Source: UBA6265 sp964526965 (GTDB lineage: Bacteria > Chloroflexota > Chloroflexia > Thermomicrobiales > UBA6265). From it: a DNA stretch of 36,691 bases. Made by a program: the position numbers and the translations under genes. The notes under the pieces were generated by a model. It searched no databases and was not told where the DNA came from. It saw only the letters and a list, made by a program, of their open reading frames with translations. Each line of letters opens with the position of its first letter. Position 1 is the first letter of the stretch. The stretch is from assembly GCA_964526965.1 (NCBI GenBank), contig CAZGML010000026.1:1-36691 (forward strand), given 5' to 3'. Below, piece after piece: positions 1-7,500 of this stretch.

Positions 1-3
1 TGG

Positions 4-78
4 TGGTGGGCCCCCCGGGACTCGAACCCGGAACCTGCGGATTAAGAGTCCGATGCTCTGCCATTGAGCTAGAGGCCC
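4..78 (-). tRNA. tRNA-Lys (anticodon CUU)
   Basis: Read on the minus strand, this folds as a full cloverleaf. The 7-bp acceptor stem is GGGCCTC/GGGGCCC with one T-G wobble. The D stem is GCTC/GAGC, the anticodon loop is CTCTTAA giving CUU for lysine AAG codons, and the T arm is CCGGG-TTCGAGT-CCCGG. The discriminator base is A, and the 3' CCA is encoded at 4-6. The top pair of the anticodon stem is a T-C mismatch. A well-formed promoter lies directly upstream. No other tRNA is seen in the window. Confidence 0.97.
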
Positions 79-84
79 TGGCAA

Positions 85-113
85 ATACTAGGCTTTGACT
101 CTGCCATTGTCAA
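85..113 (-). promoter_or_regulatory. promoter of the tRNA-Lys gene
   Basis: On the minus strand a consensus -35 TTGACA (108-113) is separated by exactly 17 bases from a -10 TAGTAT (85-90), six bases upstream of the mature tRNA 5' end at 78. A second TTGACA lies 11 bases further upstream at 119-124. The short distance implies a very short 5' leader. Confidence 0.75.
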
Positions 114-194
114 GATTTTGTCAATAGTTGGCATGCTCCGTGCGGTTTACTGTATTCAGGAGCCATTTCATCGTCCATGATCAAGGGAGATCAT

Positions 195-1109
195 ATGTCC
201 ACCCGGCAATCCAACTCACGCAATATCCTCATTTCCGGGGGAACCGGTTTCATTGGTGGAGCATTGACGAAATCGCTGGAGGCCCAGGGATTCGAAGTAA
301 AGCACCTGACCAGATCCGAGCCTTCCGGCCCCCGGCAGATCCAGTGGAATCCCTCCGAGGGGAAGATTGATCAGGAGAGCGTTGAGAACGCCGATATCGT
401 TATCAATCTCGGCGGTGCGTCGATCGCCGGAGGGTGGTGGACCGAGAAGCGCAAGCAGGCAATAATGCAGAGTCGGATTGATTCCACATCGACGGTAGCG
501 AAAGCGATTGTGCGAGCGGAAAACAAACCTGCGCTCTTTATCAGCGCATCGGCCGTTGGATACTACGGAGACCGTCCCGGCGAGGAGTTGGATGAAACTG
601 ACGGATCGGGCTCCATGTTCCTGTCTCACGTTTGCGAGCGTTGGGAGAGCGAAGCCGACCCGGTGCGCGATGCCGGTGTGAGGGTAGTGCATCCGAGATT
701 CGGCGTGGTTCTGGATGGATCAGGCGGCATGTTGCCGCTCATCAGTATCCCGTTCAAATTCGCAATCGGTGGCAAAATCGGCGGTGACCAGCACATGGCG
801 TGGATCGACCTGCATGATCTCGTTCGTATATTCCACTTCATCATTGAAAACGAGCAGATTGAAGGGCCTGTCAACGCCGTCGCACCCCAATCTACGACAA
901 ACGCCGAGTTCACCAAAGCAATGGGCGATGCGCTCAACCGCCCGGCCGTCATTCCGGTGCCGAAAGGGATCGCGGCTTTCGCGGGCGGACAACTTGCCCG
1001 GGAGCTCCTTTTGCCGGATCAGAATGTGAAGCCAACTGTGCTCAATGAAGCCGGGTTCGCTTTTGAGCGCCCAACTATCGAATCCTCATTAAAGGCTGCA
1101 TTTAACTAA
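195..1109 (+). CDS. TIGR01777-family NAD(P)-dependent epimerase (SDR39U1/YfcH type)
   Basis: This is a 304-residue extended short-chain dehydrogenase/reductase-like protein, probably a cytosolic NAD(P)-binding oxidoreductase of unknown substrate. The N-terminus has the Rossmann glycine motif SGGTGFIGG. The family motif SASAVGYYG carries the active-site-type tyrosine. The C-terminal part (PVPKGIAAFAGGQ through LNEAGFAFERP) matches the DUF1731 tail typical of the YfcH/SDR39U1 group. The ATG at 195 is chosen because AAGGGAG (183-189) lies five bases upstream. An in-frame ATG at 177 has no ribosome binding site. The gene stands alone between the tRNA and the convergent gatA, separated from gatA by a strong hairpin. 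Confidence 0.88.
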   Translation: MSTRQSNSRNILISGGTGFIGGALTKSLEAQGFEVKHLTRSEPSGPRQIQWNPSEGKIDQESVENADIVINLGGASIAGGWWTEKRKQAIMQSRIDSTSTVAKAIVRAENKPALFISASAVGYYGDRPGEELDETDGSGSMFLSHVCERWESEADPVRDAGVRVVHPRFGVVLDGSGGMLPLISIPFKFAIGGKIGGDQHMAWIDLHDLVRIFHFIIENEQIEGPVNAVAPQSTTNAEFTKAMGDALNRPAVIPVPKGIAAFAGGQLARELLLPDQNVKPTVLNEAGFAFERPTIESSLKAAFN

Positions 1110-1135
1110 ACGGAACGCGGGCATTGATTAAGCGA

Positions 1136-1163
1136 ACAGGGATGACCAGTAAGCCATCCCTGT
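1136..1163. terminator. bidirectional hairpin between convergent genes
   Basis: A perfect 9-bp stem ACAGGGATG/CATCCCTGT with a 10-base loop lies between the stop codons of the epimerase (1109) and gatA (1193). Neither side carries a strong U tract, so termination efficiency is uncertain, but the position is that of a shared terminator. Confidence 0.6.
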
Positions 1164-1192
1164 GCACTCGTTCTATTCGACCAATCCGTGTT

Positions 1193-2656
1193 CTATATGT
1201 CAGCGAGTTTCTGATAGATATTTGCCGACTGCTCGTATGCGTGCGCGATGCCGATGAGGTTAGCTTCATCGAACGATTTGCCCAGCAACTGCAGGCCAAC
1301 CGGCATGCCATCACTGAATCCACCCGGTACCGAAATGCCCGGGATCCCAGCCATGTTGGCAGGAATGGTGAAGATATCGGCCAGGTACATTTCGTACGGA
1401 TCGTCGGTGCGACTGCCGAGTTCGAACGCGACCGTTGGTGATGTCGGCGTGACGATTGCATCGACCTGGGTAAACGCTCGGTCGAAATCCTGCTTCAGCA
1501 GCGTGCGTACCTTTTGGGCTTTCACATAGTAGTCATCGTAGTAGCCAGAGCTAAGCGCATACGTACCGAGCATGATGCGGCGCTTTACTTCCTCGCCGAA
1601 GCCCTCGCCACGCGTGCGGAGATAGGTTTCGTTGAGGTCTTCGCCCTCGACGCGATTACCGAAGCGAATGCCATCGTACCTCGCGAGATTCGAACTCGCT
1701 TCGGCTGGAGCCGTGAGGTAATAGGCGGCAAGGCCGTACTTTGTGTGCGGCAGTGAGATGTCAACGAGTTCGGCTCCAAGAGCCTCGAGCTGCTTGACTG
1801 CCTCTTTTACCGAAGCATCCACACCGGCTTCCAGCCCCTCGATCAGGTATTCTTGCGCAACACCGATTTTCACGCCCTTCAGGTCTTCTCGCAGGGCGCC
1901 TCTGAAGTTCGGGACTTCTCGCTGGGATGAGGTGCTGTCTTGTGGATCGTGGCCGGTGATGGCCTGCAGCATCATTGCTGCATCCTGTACGGTGCGACCG
2001 AATGGCCCCACCTGATCCAACGAGCTGCCAAACGGGATGACGCCAAATCGGCTTACCCGGCCGTACGTCGGCTTGAGTCCGACGGTGCCACAGAACCCGG
2101 CTGGCTGGCGGACGGATCCGCCGGTATCAGTACCAAGCGAAATCGCGGCCTCGCGGGCGGCGACAGCGGCAGCCGATCCACCACTGGAGCCACCCGGCAC
2201 GCGGGATGTGTTCCACGGGTTTCTGGTCGGTCCGTAGGCCGACATCTCGGTGGAGGAACCCATCGCGAACTCGTCTGTATTCGTCTTGCCGAGGAAGACT
2301 GCACCCTGTTCCCGCAAACGAGCGACTACAGTCGCGTCGTATGGACTTATGTAACCTTCCAGCAACTTGCTGGCGGCGGTTGTCGGAGCATCGGTGGTTG
2401 CGAAGACATCCTTGAACGCCACCGGAATACCTGTCATCTCTTCGGTTTCGCCGTTTTCAATGCGCACATCGGCCGCATTCGCCTGGGTCAGCGCTACATC
2501 CGACATCACATGCAGGTAGCTGTGAATCCGCGGCTCAACCTTTTCGATTCGCTGCAGATAGGCCTGGGTGAGTTCGACGGAAGAAATCTCGCGTTTATCG
2601 AGGGCTTCGCGGGCCTCGTTTGCCGACATGAGGGTGAGGTCGTTCGGAAGCGTCAT
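1193..2656 (-). CDS. gatA: glutamyl/aspartyl-tRNA amidotransferase subunit A
   Basis: This is the 487-residue amidase subunit of the GatCAB complex, which releases ammonia from glutamine to convert Glu-tRNA(Gln) or Asp-tRNA(Asn) to the amidated form. The amidase signature is complete. There is a catalytic lysine in VAFKDVFATTD, the glycine/serine block GGSSGGSAAAVAA, and the catalytic serine region LGTDTGGSVRQPAGFCG of the Lys-cisSer-Ser triad. Length is normal for GatA. The start overlaps the end of gatC by four bases (ATGA), implying translational coupling and a stoichiometric GatC-GatA pair. gatB is not in the window and must lie elsewhere if the complex is functional. Confidence 0.97.
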   Translation of the reverse strand: MTLPNDLTLMSANEAREALDKREISSVELTQAYLQRIEKVEPRIHSYLHVMSDVALTQANAADVRIENGETEEMTGIPVAFKDVFATTDAPTTAASKLLEGYISPYDATVVARLREQGAVFLGKTNTDEFAMGSSTEMSAYGPTRNPWNTSRVPGGSSGGSAAAVAAREAAISLGTDTGGSVRQPAGFCGTVGLKPTYGRVSRFGVIPFGSSLDQVGPFGRTVQDAAMMLQAITGHDPQDSTSSQREVPNFRGALREDLKGVKIGVAQEYLIEGLEAGVDASVKEAVKQLEALGAELVDISLPHTKYGLAAYYLTAPAEASSNLARYDGIRFGNRVEGEDLNETYLRTRGEGFGEEVKRRIMLGTYALSSGYYDDYYVKAQKVRTLLKQDFDRAFTQVDAIVTPTSPTVAFELGSRTDDPYEMYLADIFTIPANMAGIPGISVPGGFSDGMPVGLQLLGKSFDEANLIGIAHAYEQSANIYQKLADI

Positions 2657-2958
2657 GCCGACTCTCCTTCATCGTTCATCACAGCGGCGACCGCGAAGAA
2701 TCCGTCGCGGGAATCCGCGGCGTTCTTCAAGGCTGTTTCCTGATCGAACTTCTCGACCGCTTCATCTTCGCGCCAAACGTTATTCATTTCACTCACACGG
2801 GCGGTCGGCGGTATTGCGTCGGTGTCGAGTTCGTTGATGACTTCGATGTGATCGAGGATGGAGGAAAGGGTTTCCTGCATGGTTTCCAGCTCGTTGTCAT
2901 CCATTCCCAGTCGAGCGAGTGTGGCAACCTGCCGTATTTCCTCTAGCGAAAGGCTCAT
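2653..2958 (-). CDS. gatC: glutamyl/aspartyl-tRNA amidotransferase subunit C
   Basis: This is a 101-residue GatC, the small subunit that wraps around GatA and stabilises it in the GatCAB transamidosome. The N-terminus MSLSLEEIRQVATLARLG and the segment LDTDAIPPTARVSEMNNVWR with its proline pair are characteristic of the family. The ATG at 2958 is preferred because GGAGAA lies just upstream of it. An in-frame ATG at 2976 has no ribosome binding site. It follows nagA by 78 bases on the same strand, so it may be cotranscribed with the amino-sugar genes or use its own promoter. A TAGAAT sequence lies in the gap, but no convincing -35 was found. Confidence 0.93.
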   Translation of the reverse strand: MSLSLEEIRQVATLARLGMDDNELETMQETLSSILDHIEVINELDTDAIPPTARVSEMNNVWREDEAVEKFDQETALKNAADSRDGFFAVAAVMNDEGESA

Positions 2959-3036
2959 AGCTTCTCCATTAGACATAGGTGCTGCCCGAAACGCGCGCGG
3001 GTTCCGGGTGAAATCACTGCGAGGATTCTACCACCG

Positions 3037-4176
3037 CTAGCCTGCCTGCCAGCGTAGTTCCCCCCCGACAAGCGTATGCGTGGGCTGCAGATCGTTGCTC
3101 CAGACGGAGATGTCCGCCCGTGTACCCACTGCCAGGCGGCCACGGGAATAGTCATCCAGTAATCGTGCCGGCACGGCAGTCATCATGTGAATAGCCTCTG
3201 CCGGTGTGCATTCGCTCCAGTGCACCAGGTTTCGTAGCGCCTGATCCATTGTGAGAATGCTGCCCGCCAGTGTCCCGTCATCCAGCCGTGCGCTGTCTTC
3301 AGTCACGGTGACCTGCATGGTTCCCAGCGGGTAGGTTCCTGGGCCAAGTCCGCAGGCAGCCATCATGTCAGAGACGATCGCTATGGAATCCAGCCCCTTG
3401 GTCTTTAGCGCCAGGCGAACTGTGGCCGGGTGACTATGAATGCCATCAGGAATGAGACCTGTTGTGACACGATCGTCGACCATAGCGGCCACCATTGCCC
3501 CCGGCGCGCGGTGATGAATGCTCGTCATCGCGTTAAAGAGGTGGGTCGCCTTGCGTGCTCCGGAATCGATACCGGCCACGAAATCCTCATAGGTCGCGTT
3601 CGTGTGCCCCAGGCTGACGAGAACTCCGCGTTCTACCAGGTCCCTGATTCGGCGGGGAGCGTGCTCTCGTTCCGGCGAGAGCGTAACCAATCGGATCGAA
3701 TCCTGTTCAAGCCAGCTCTGTAAGAGGTCTTCGCTCGCTGCCTGGATGAAGTCCGGATTGTGTGCGCCCTTCTTTTCAAGGCTGATAAACGGCCCCTCCA
3801 GGTGATAGCCCAGCGGCACAGCACCGTCAGCGGCAGCCAAATGATTCGCCCATGCCTCAAAGAATGGAGGGTACGACTCCGCTGCCGACGTCACGACGGT
3901 CGGTAGCCACGCCGTCACACCGGTCCTGAGTGATTCACGCGAGATGTGGCGGATGTCGTCGGAATCAGGCGTGACCTCGACACCGAACCCACCATTCACC
4001 TGCAGATCGATCAATCCCGGTGCAATCAGATCCGCATCGATAACGGTTTCCGGAAGATTGCCGTCGGGCAGCATGCTTCGGTCGATCCGCTCAATCACCC
4101 CATCATTGACGATGACCGTAGTGTCCTCCGCATGAGTCCCGATGACGGCCTTACCGCGCAGCGCGATTGCAGTCAT
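3037..4176 (-). CDS. nagA: N-acetylglucosamine-6-phosphate deacetylase
   Basis: This 379-residue amidohydrolase converts GlcNAc-6-phosphate to glucosamine-6-phosphate and acetate in the cytosol. The N-terminal beta sandwich leads into the barrel at APGLIDLQVNGGFG. Metal and catalytic motifs are present: HLEGPF, LGHTNA, THLFNAM and IVSDMMAACG, the last carrying the catalytic aspartate. Length is typical of NagA. It overlaps the upstream kinase gene by four bases (ATGA). With that kinase and murQ it completes a path from MurNAc or GlcNAc to glucosamine-6-phosphate. A nagB deaminase is not in the window. Confidence 0.95.
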   Translation of the reverse strand: MTAIALRGKAVIGTHAEDTTVIVNDGVIERIDRSMLPDGNLPETVIDADLIAPGLIDLQVNGGFGVEVTPDSDDIRHISRESLRTGVTAWLPTVVTSAAESYPPFFEAWANHLAAADGAVPLGYHLEGPFISLEKKGAHNPDFIQAASEDLLQSWLEQDSIRLVTLSPEREHAPRRIRDLVERGVLVSLGHTNATYEDFVAGIDSGARKATHLFNAMTSIHHRAPGAMVAAMVDDRVTTGLIPDGIHSHPATVRLALKTKGLDSIAIVSDMMAACGLGPGTYPLGTMQVTVTEDSARLDDGTLAGSILTMDQALRNLVHWSECTPAEAIHMMTAVPARLLDDYSRGRLAVGTRADISVWSNDLQPTHTLVGGELRWQAG

Positions 4177-5093
4177 GACTGCTGCTCCTTCCAGGTTTTG
4201 GCGACGTATTGTGCACCCGTCAGGGCCGGGTCGGTTACGTGCACAACTTTATCGAGGTCCCAGTGCATCTCGAGGTTGTCCAGTACCTGCGCGCGGAATC
4301 GCTCGACGTGGGTCAACATGCCGCCAACGAGTGCCAAATTCAAAAACGGACTAAACGCCAGCCGACGCGCTACGGCATCTGCGTACGTCGTCAAATCTAC
4401 GGCGACTTCGCGCAGAATTCCGCGAGAGACCACATCTCCTGCCTCGGCTTCGGCGACGATCATCTGGCTAAGTCGGGCAATATCGCCCTTGCTCATTTTT
4501 GGATCATAAATGCGGTTGATGATGGAGTACGGATCTGGCAAATCGAAATGCTCGGTAAAGCGCTCCTTCAACGATGTTGGAGGACCGTAACCATCGACGA
4601 ATGCCGAGTACGCGTAGAGACCCTTGCGGGCGACATCGTAGCCGCTACCGTAGTCTCCAAAGACATGGCCCCAACCACCTGCGCGGGCGATCTCGCCGTC
4701 TTCAGAACGGCCGAACGCTATGCTGCCGGTGCCACTGACCAATGCCACGCCAACACGGTTCGGTAGCGCACCGATGGCGAGCTCCGCATCGTTGGTGAGC
4801 GTCAGGCTTTCGCTGAGCTTGGTCAGTGAAGGTTCCAGCTTCTCATGGTCTTCGGGCCTGTCCGAACCGGAAAGCCCGCACCAAAGGCCAGTGAGGGGCA
4901 ATTCGACACCTGCCCTGGTGGTCACCCGCGTGATGAGTTCCTGCAGTGTCTCGATTGCGCGATCATGACCGACCACCGCCGAGTTCGATGTTGTGGTGGT
5001 ATCCCGGAGCACCTCGGTTCCCGCCTGATCGACCAGCACCATCTCGGTTTTCGTACCGCCGCCGTCGATAGCGGCGAAATACGCCTGGCTCAT
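4173..5093 (-). CDS. BadF/BcrA-type N-acetylhexosamine kinase (GlcNAc/MurNAc kinase)
   Basis: This is a 306-residue ASKHA-superfamily sugar kinase. The phosphate-1 loop is AAIDGGGTKTE, the phosphate-2 loop is LVSGTGSIAFG, the substrate/linker motif is GGWGHVFGDYGSGYDVA, and an adenosine-type ALVGGM occurs near the C-terminus. Family knowledge places it with N-acetylglucosamine kinases and with the clostridial MurK that phosphorylates both MurNAc and GlcNAc at C6. Four-base overlaps with murQ upstream and nagA downstream suggest that it supplies MurNAc-6-P to MurQ, so MurK-like activity is the better guess. Neither AnmK nor a PTS gene is present nearby. Exact sugar specificity cannot be read from sequence. 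Confidence 0.85.
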   Translation of the reverse strand: MSQAYFAAIDGGGTKTEMVLVDQAGTEVLRDTTTTSNSAVVGHDRAIETLQELITRVTTRAGVELPLTGLWCGLSGSDRPEDHEKLEPSLTKLSESLTLTNDAELAIGALPNRVGVALVSGTGSIAFGRSEDGEIARAGGWGHVFGDYGSGYDVARKGLYAYSAFVDGYGPPTSLKERFTEHFDLPDPYSIINRIYDPKMSKGDIARLSQMIVAEAEAGDVVSRGILREVAVDLTTYADAVARRLAFSPFLNLALVGGMLTHVERFRAQVLDNLEMHWDLDKVVHVTDPALTGAQYVAKTWKEQQS

Positions 5094-6007
5094 TCCTTGT
5101 CCCTTTCGATCACAGTGCGAATGCGGCCATCGGCTTCCTCAATACGGTTTTTCGCCGCTGCCGGATCAAGCCCGGTAAGCGTGCTGACGATAGCAACTTT
5201 TACGTCGCCATTGGCGGCATTGAGCGCCTGGCGTGCAGCGGTGTCCTCCAGGCCGGTAGCCTCGGCAACTATGCGGACCGCCCGTACCTTGAGCTTCTCG
5301 TTTGTCGGCTGCACATCTACCATCAGGTTGCCGTAGGTTTTTCCGAGCTTAATCATTGCACCGGTACTGAGCATGTTCAGCACCAGCTTTTGCGCTGTAC
5401 CCGATTTCATTCGCGTCGAGCCGGTGATCACTTCTGGCCCGACAATCACCGCAATCGGGATATCGACTGCGTCGCTCAAGGCGGCGTTCGCCGAGTTGCA
5501 GACGCCGACCGTTAGCGCGCCAACGCTTTTCGCGTAATCAATAGCTCCGAGCACAAATGGCGTGCGACCGCTCGCTGCTATTCCAACTACCGTATCGTTT
5601 GGGCTCACGTCGACCTCTTTGAGCGCTTCGGCACCGGCGTCGGGTGAATCTTCCACATGTTCAACGGCGTGACGTAGCGCGTGATCTCCGCCAGCAATGA
5701 GCCCGACCACGAGTTCAGGTGGCGCATTGAACGTGGGCGGACATTCAGAAGCATCCAGGACACCGAGCCGGCCGGATGTACCGGCACCGATATAGATCAG
5801 TCGGCCACCCGCCTTAATGCGGTCGACAATTCCATCGACAGCTTTGGATATCTGCGGAAGCTGCTCCGCCACGGCTGGAGCGACTAACGCATCTTCCTCA
5901 TTGATGACGTGCAGCATCTCCAGGGTAGGCAGCCTGTCGATGTCCTCTGTCCTGGGGTTGCGTCGTTCTGTAGAAATTCGTGACAGGTCTGGTTGATTGG
6001 TCGTCAT
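5090..6007 (-). CDS. murQ: N-acetylmuramic acid 6-phosphate etherase
   Basis: This 305-residue cytosolic SIS-domain lyase cleaves the lactyl ether of MurNAc-6-phosphate, giving GlcNAc-6-phosphate and D-lactate. The SIS-domain signature IYIGAGTSGRLGVLDASECP contains the conserved catalytic-type glutamate, and AVEHVEDS provides the second acidic site. The SGRTPF, GSTRMKSGTAQKLVLN and NLMVDVQPTNEKL blocks are intact. It is the first gene of the murQ-kinase-nagA unit and overlaps the kinase by four bases. I could not identify a convincing promoter in the 160 bases between it and the divergent lipoprotein gene. Confidence 0.96.
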   Translation of the reverse strand: MTTNQPDLSRISTERRNPRTEDIDRLPTLEMLHVINEEDALVAPAVAEQLPQISKAVDGIVDRIKAGGRLIYIGAGTSGRLGVLDASECPPTFNAPPELVVGLIAGGDHALRHAVEHVEDSPDAGAEALKEVDVSPNDTVVGIAASGRTPFVLGAIDYAKSVGALTVGVCNSANAALSDAVDIPIAVIVGPEVITGSTRMKSGTAQKLVLNMLSTGAMIKLGKTYGNLMVDVQPTNEKLKVRAVRIVAEATGLEDTAARQALNAANGDVKVAIVSTLTGLDPAAAKNRIEEADGRIRTVIERDKE

Positions 6008-6171
6008 AAAGGGCCTTATGTGCTAGAAAAAGGATGGCGGGCTTCCGCTAATTCATGGCTCTATTCTGGCACGAAATCGACTATTGAGCCGTGATTGTTT
6101 CCCGTCACATGCGTGGTAAGCTACGAATTCAATTGGCAACTGTTTTGTCAGAAGGGAAGCCTCGTTACTTC

Positions 6172-7500
6172 ATGCCCGTAAACCCTCCCAAAACTTCCCG
6201 GCATATACCCCGAATGCGAGTCAAATGGCTTGCGATGTTGCTCTGTTCAATTATCGTACTCGCAGCTTGCGGCAATGGCACTTCGACCGACGATGAGGGG
6301 CACCAATTCGCCAGTGAGCGTCGGTCTACCTCTGCACCAACTGCAACAGTTGAGCCAACTGCCGAACCTGACGAAGTCGCTCCACCCACAGCGGAGCCAA
6401 CCCTCTCGGCGGAGGATGTGATCTCTCTTCGCGGCGCTCCCCAATACCTTTATCTCGTTATCGACGGCGAACTGCAGGCGTACGATTCCATTAGTCGCAC
6501 ATTCACACCAATGAACTTGCCCGGCGGTTTTGGTGTCCTTGATTTTGCGAGTTCGCCATCGGGAGATCGGGTTGGGATTCTCGGCCTGAAGGGTGAGGAT
6601 GTGTTCGTCCAGTTTTACGGACCCGATGGCGAGCCGCTCGGCGATGCGACGCGGCTGAGCACAGCCTATGTGCCGGCAGCTTCTTCACCCGTGGCAAGCC
6701 CGGTAGCCACTCCACACGCAACACCGTCGGTAGATAACAATCAACCAACGCTCCACGTCACCTGGGTGCCGCAAGGTAACTCGGTTGTTGTTACCGGACC
6801 AGGAATCATGCAGCGCGTATCCATGAGCGGCGTCACCATGCCCATTTCGCGTGCAGGGGTTACGGGCACGGTGATCAAGGGATTGTGGAGTCCAATGGAT
6901 TCCCAGGTCGCGATCCTCACCCAGATGATGGATGGCCGACAAGGTGTGTTCGTGCTCGATAGTGGTCACGCCGAGGCGAGAGAACTGGAAGCGCTGCAGT
7001 TGGAGCCAGATCAGCGGCTGGGCAACCTCGAATGGTTGCCGACCGGCCTTGGACTTGTGTTTGTAGCCGGTAACGATAGCAATGGCGACCTTATGCAGGG
7101 TGAGTTGTACGTCCATCGATTTGGCGATGATGCACCGACTTTGATCGCAACCAGCGGACAGGGCGGCCCGGCAGGAACAATTACCCACGCTGATGTCTCC
7201 GCTGATGGATCGTCGGTGGCGTACGCGATTATGGTGCGCGATCAGGGGCAGTGGCACCTGCATTCGCTATGGGTTCGTCCGATCGATGGCGGAGGCAGTA
7301 TCTCGATTCCGCTTACGTCCAACGCGCCGATCACAAGCCTGGCCTGGACCGCAGAAGGTCTTGTGTGGCAACAGGAAGATGGCAGCGCATCGGTGGTTGA
7401 TGCCTCGCTAAACCCCCGACCCCTCGGTGAAGAGCCGGTGGCTACACCGGTATCGTCTCCGCAATCAACACCGGTAGTGGATGTGACACCACGCGGCTAG
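6172..7500 (+). CDS. secreted lipoprotein with beta-propeller-like repeats
   Basis: This is a 442-residue predicted lipoprotein of unknown function. A basic start is followed by the hydrophobic stretch WLAMLLCSIIVLAAC, with the lipobox cysteine at about residue 33. A Thr/Pro/Glu-rich linker follows. The rest contains blocks such as VLDFASSPSGDRVGILGL, HADVSADGSSVAYAI and ITSLAWTAEGLVWQ that resemble TolB/WD40-like propeller blades. Two Pro-rich segments (SPVASPVATPHATPSV and the C-terminal tail) look like flexible spacers. I prefer the ATG at 6172, which has GAAGGGAAG upstream, although the spacing is long at 12 bases. A GTG at 6091 and an ATG at 6109 are also in frame. The stop codon overlaps the stop codon of the convergent dnaX. 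Confidence 0.75.
   Translation: MPVNPPKTSRHIPRMRVKWLAMLLCSIIVLAACGNGTSTDDEGHQFASERRSTSAPTATVEPTAEPDEVAPPTAEPTLSAEDVISLRGAPQYLYLVIDGELQAYDSISRTFTPMNLPGGFGVLDFASSPSGDRVGILGLKGEDVFVQFYGPDGEPLGDATRLSTAYVPAASSPVASPVATPHATPSVDNNQPTLHVTWVPQGNSVVVTGPGIMQRVSMSGVTMPISRAGVTGTVIKGLWSPMDSQVAILTQMMDGRQGVFVLDSGHAEARELEALQLEPDQRLGNLEWLPTGLGLVFVAGNDSNGDLMQGELYVHRFGDDAPTLIATSGQGGPAGTITHADVSADGSSVAYAIMVRDQGQWHLHSLWVRPIDGGGSISIPLTSNAPITSLAWTAEGLVWQQEDGSASVVDASLNPRPLGEEPVATPVSSPQSTPVVDVTPRG

Noticed and set aside
1940..2743. 267-codon open frame antisense to gatA and gatC
   Set aside because: It spans two well-supported genes on the other strand and shows no domain or start signal.
6091..6171. GTG start at 6091 for the lipoprotein
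   Set aside because: It would put the lipobox cysteine at residue 60, too deep for a typical lipoprotein signal. The ATG at 6172 gives residue 33.
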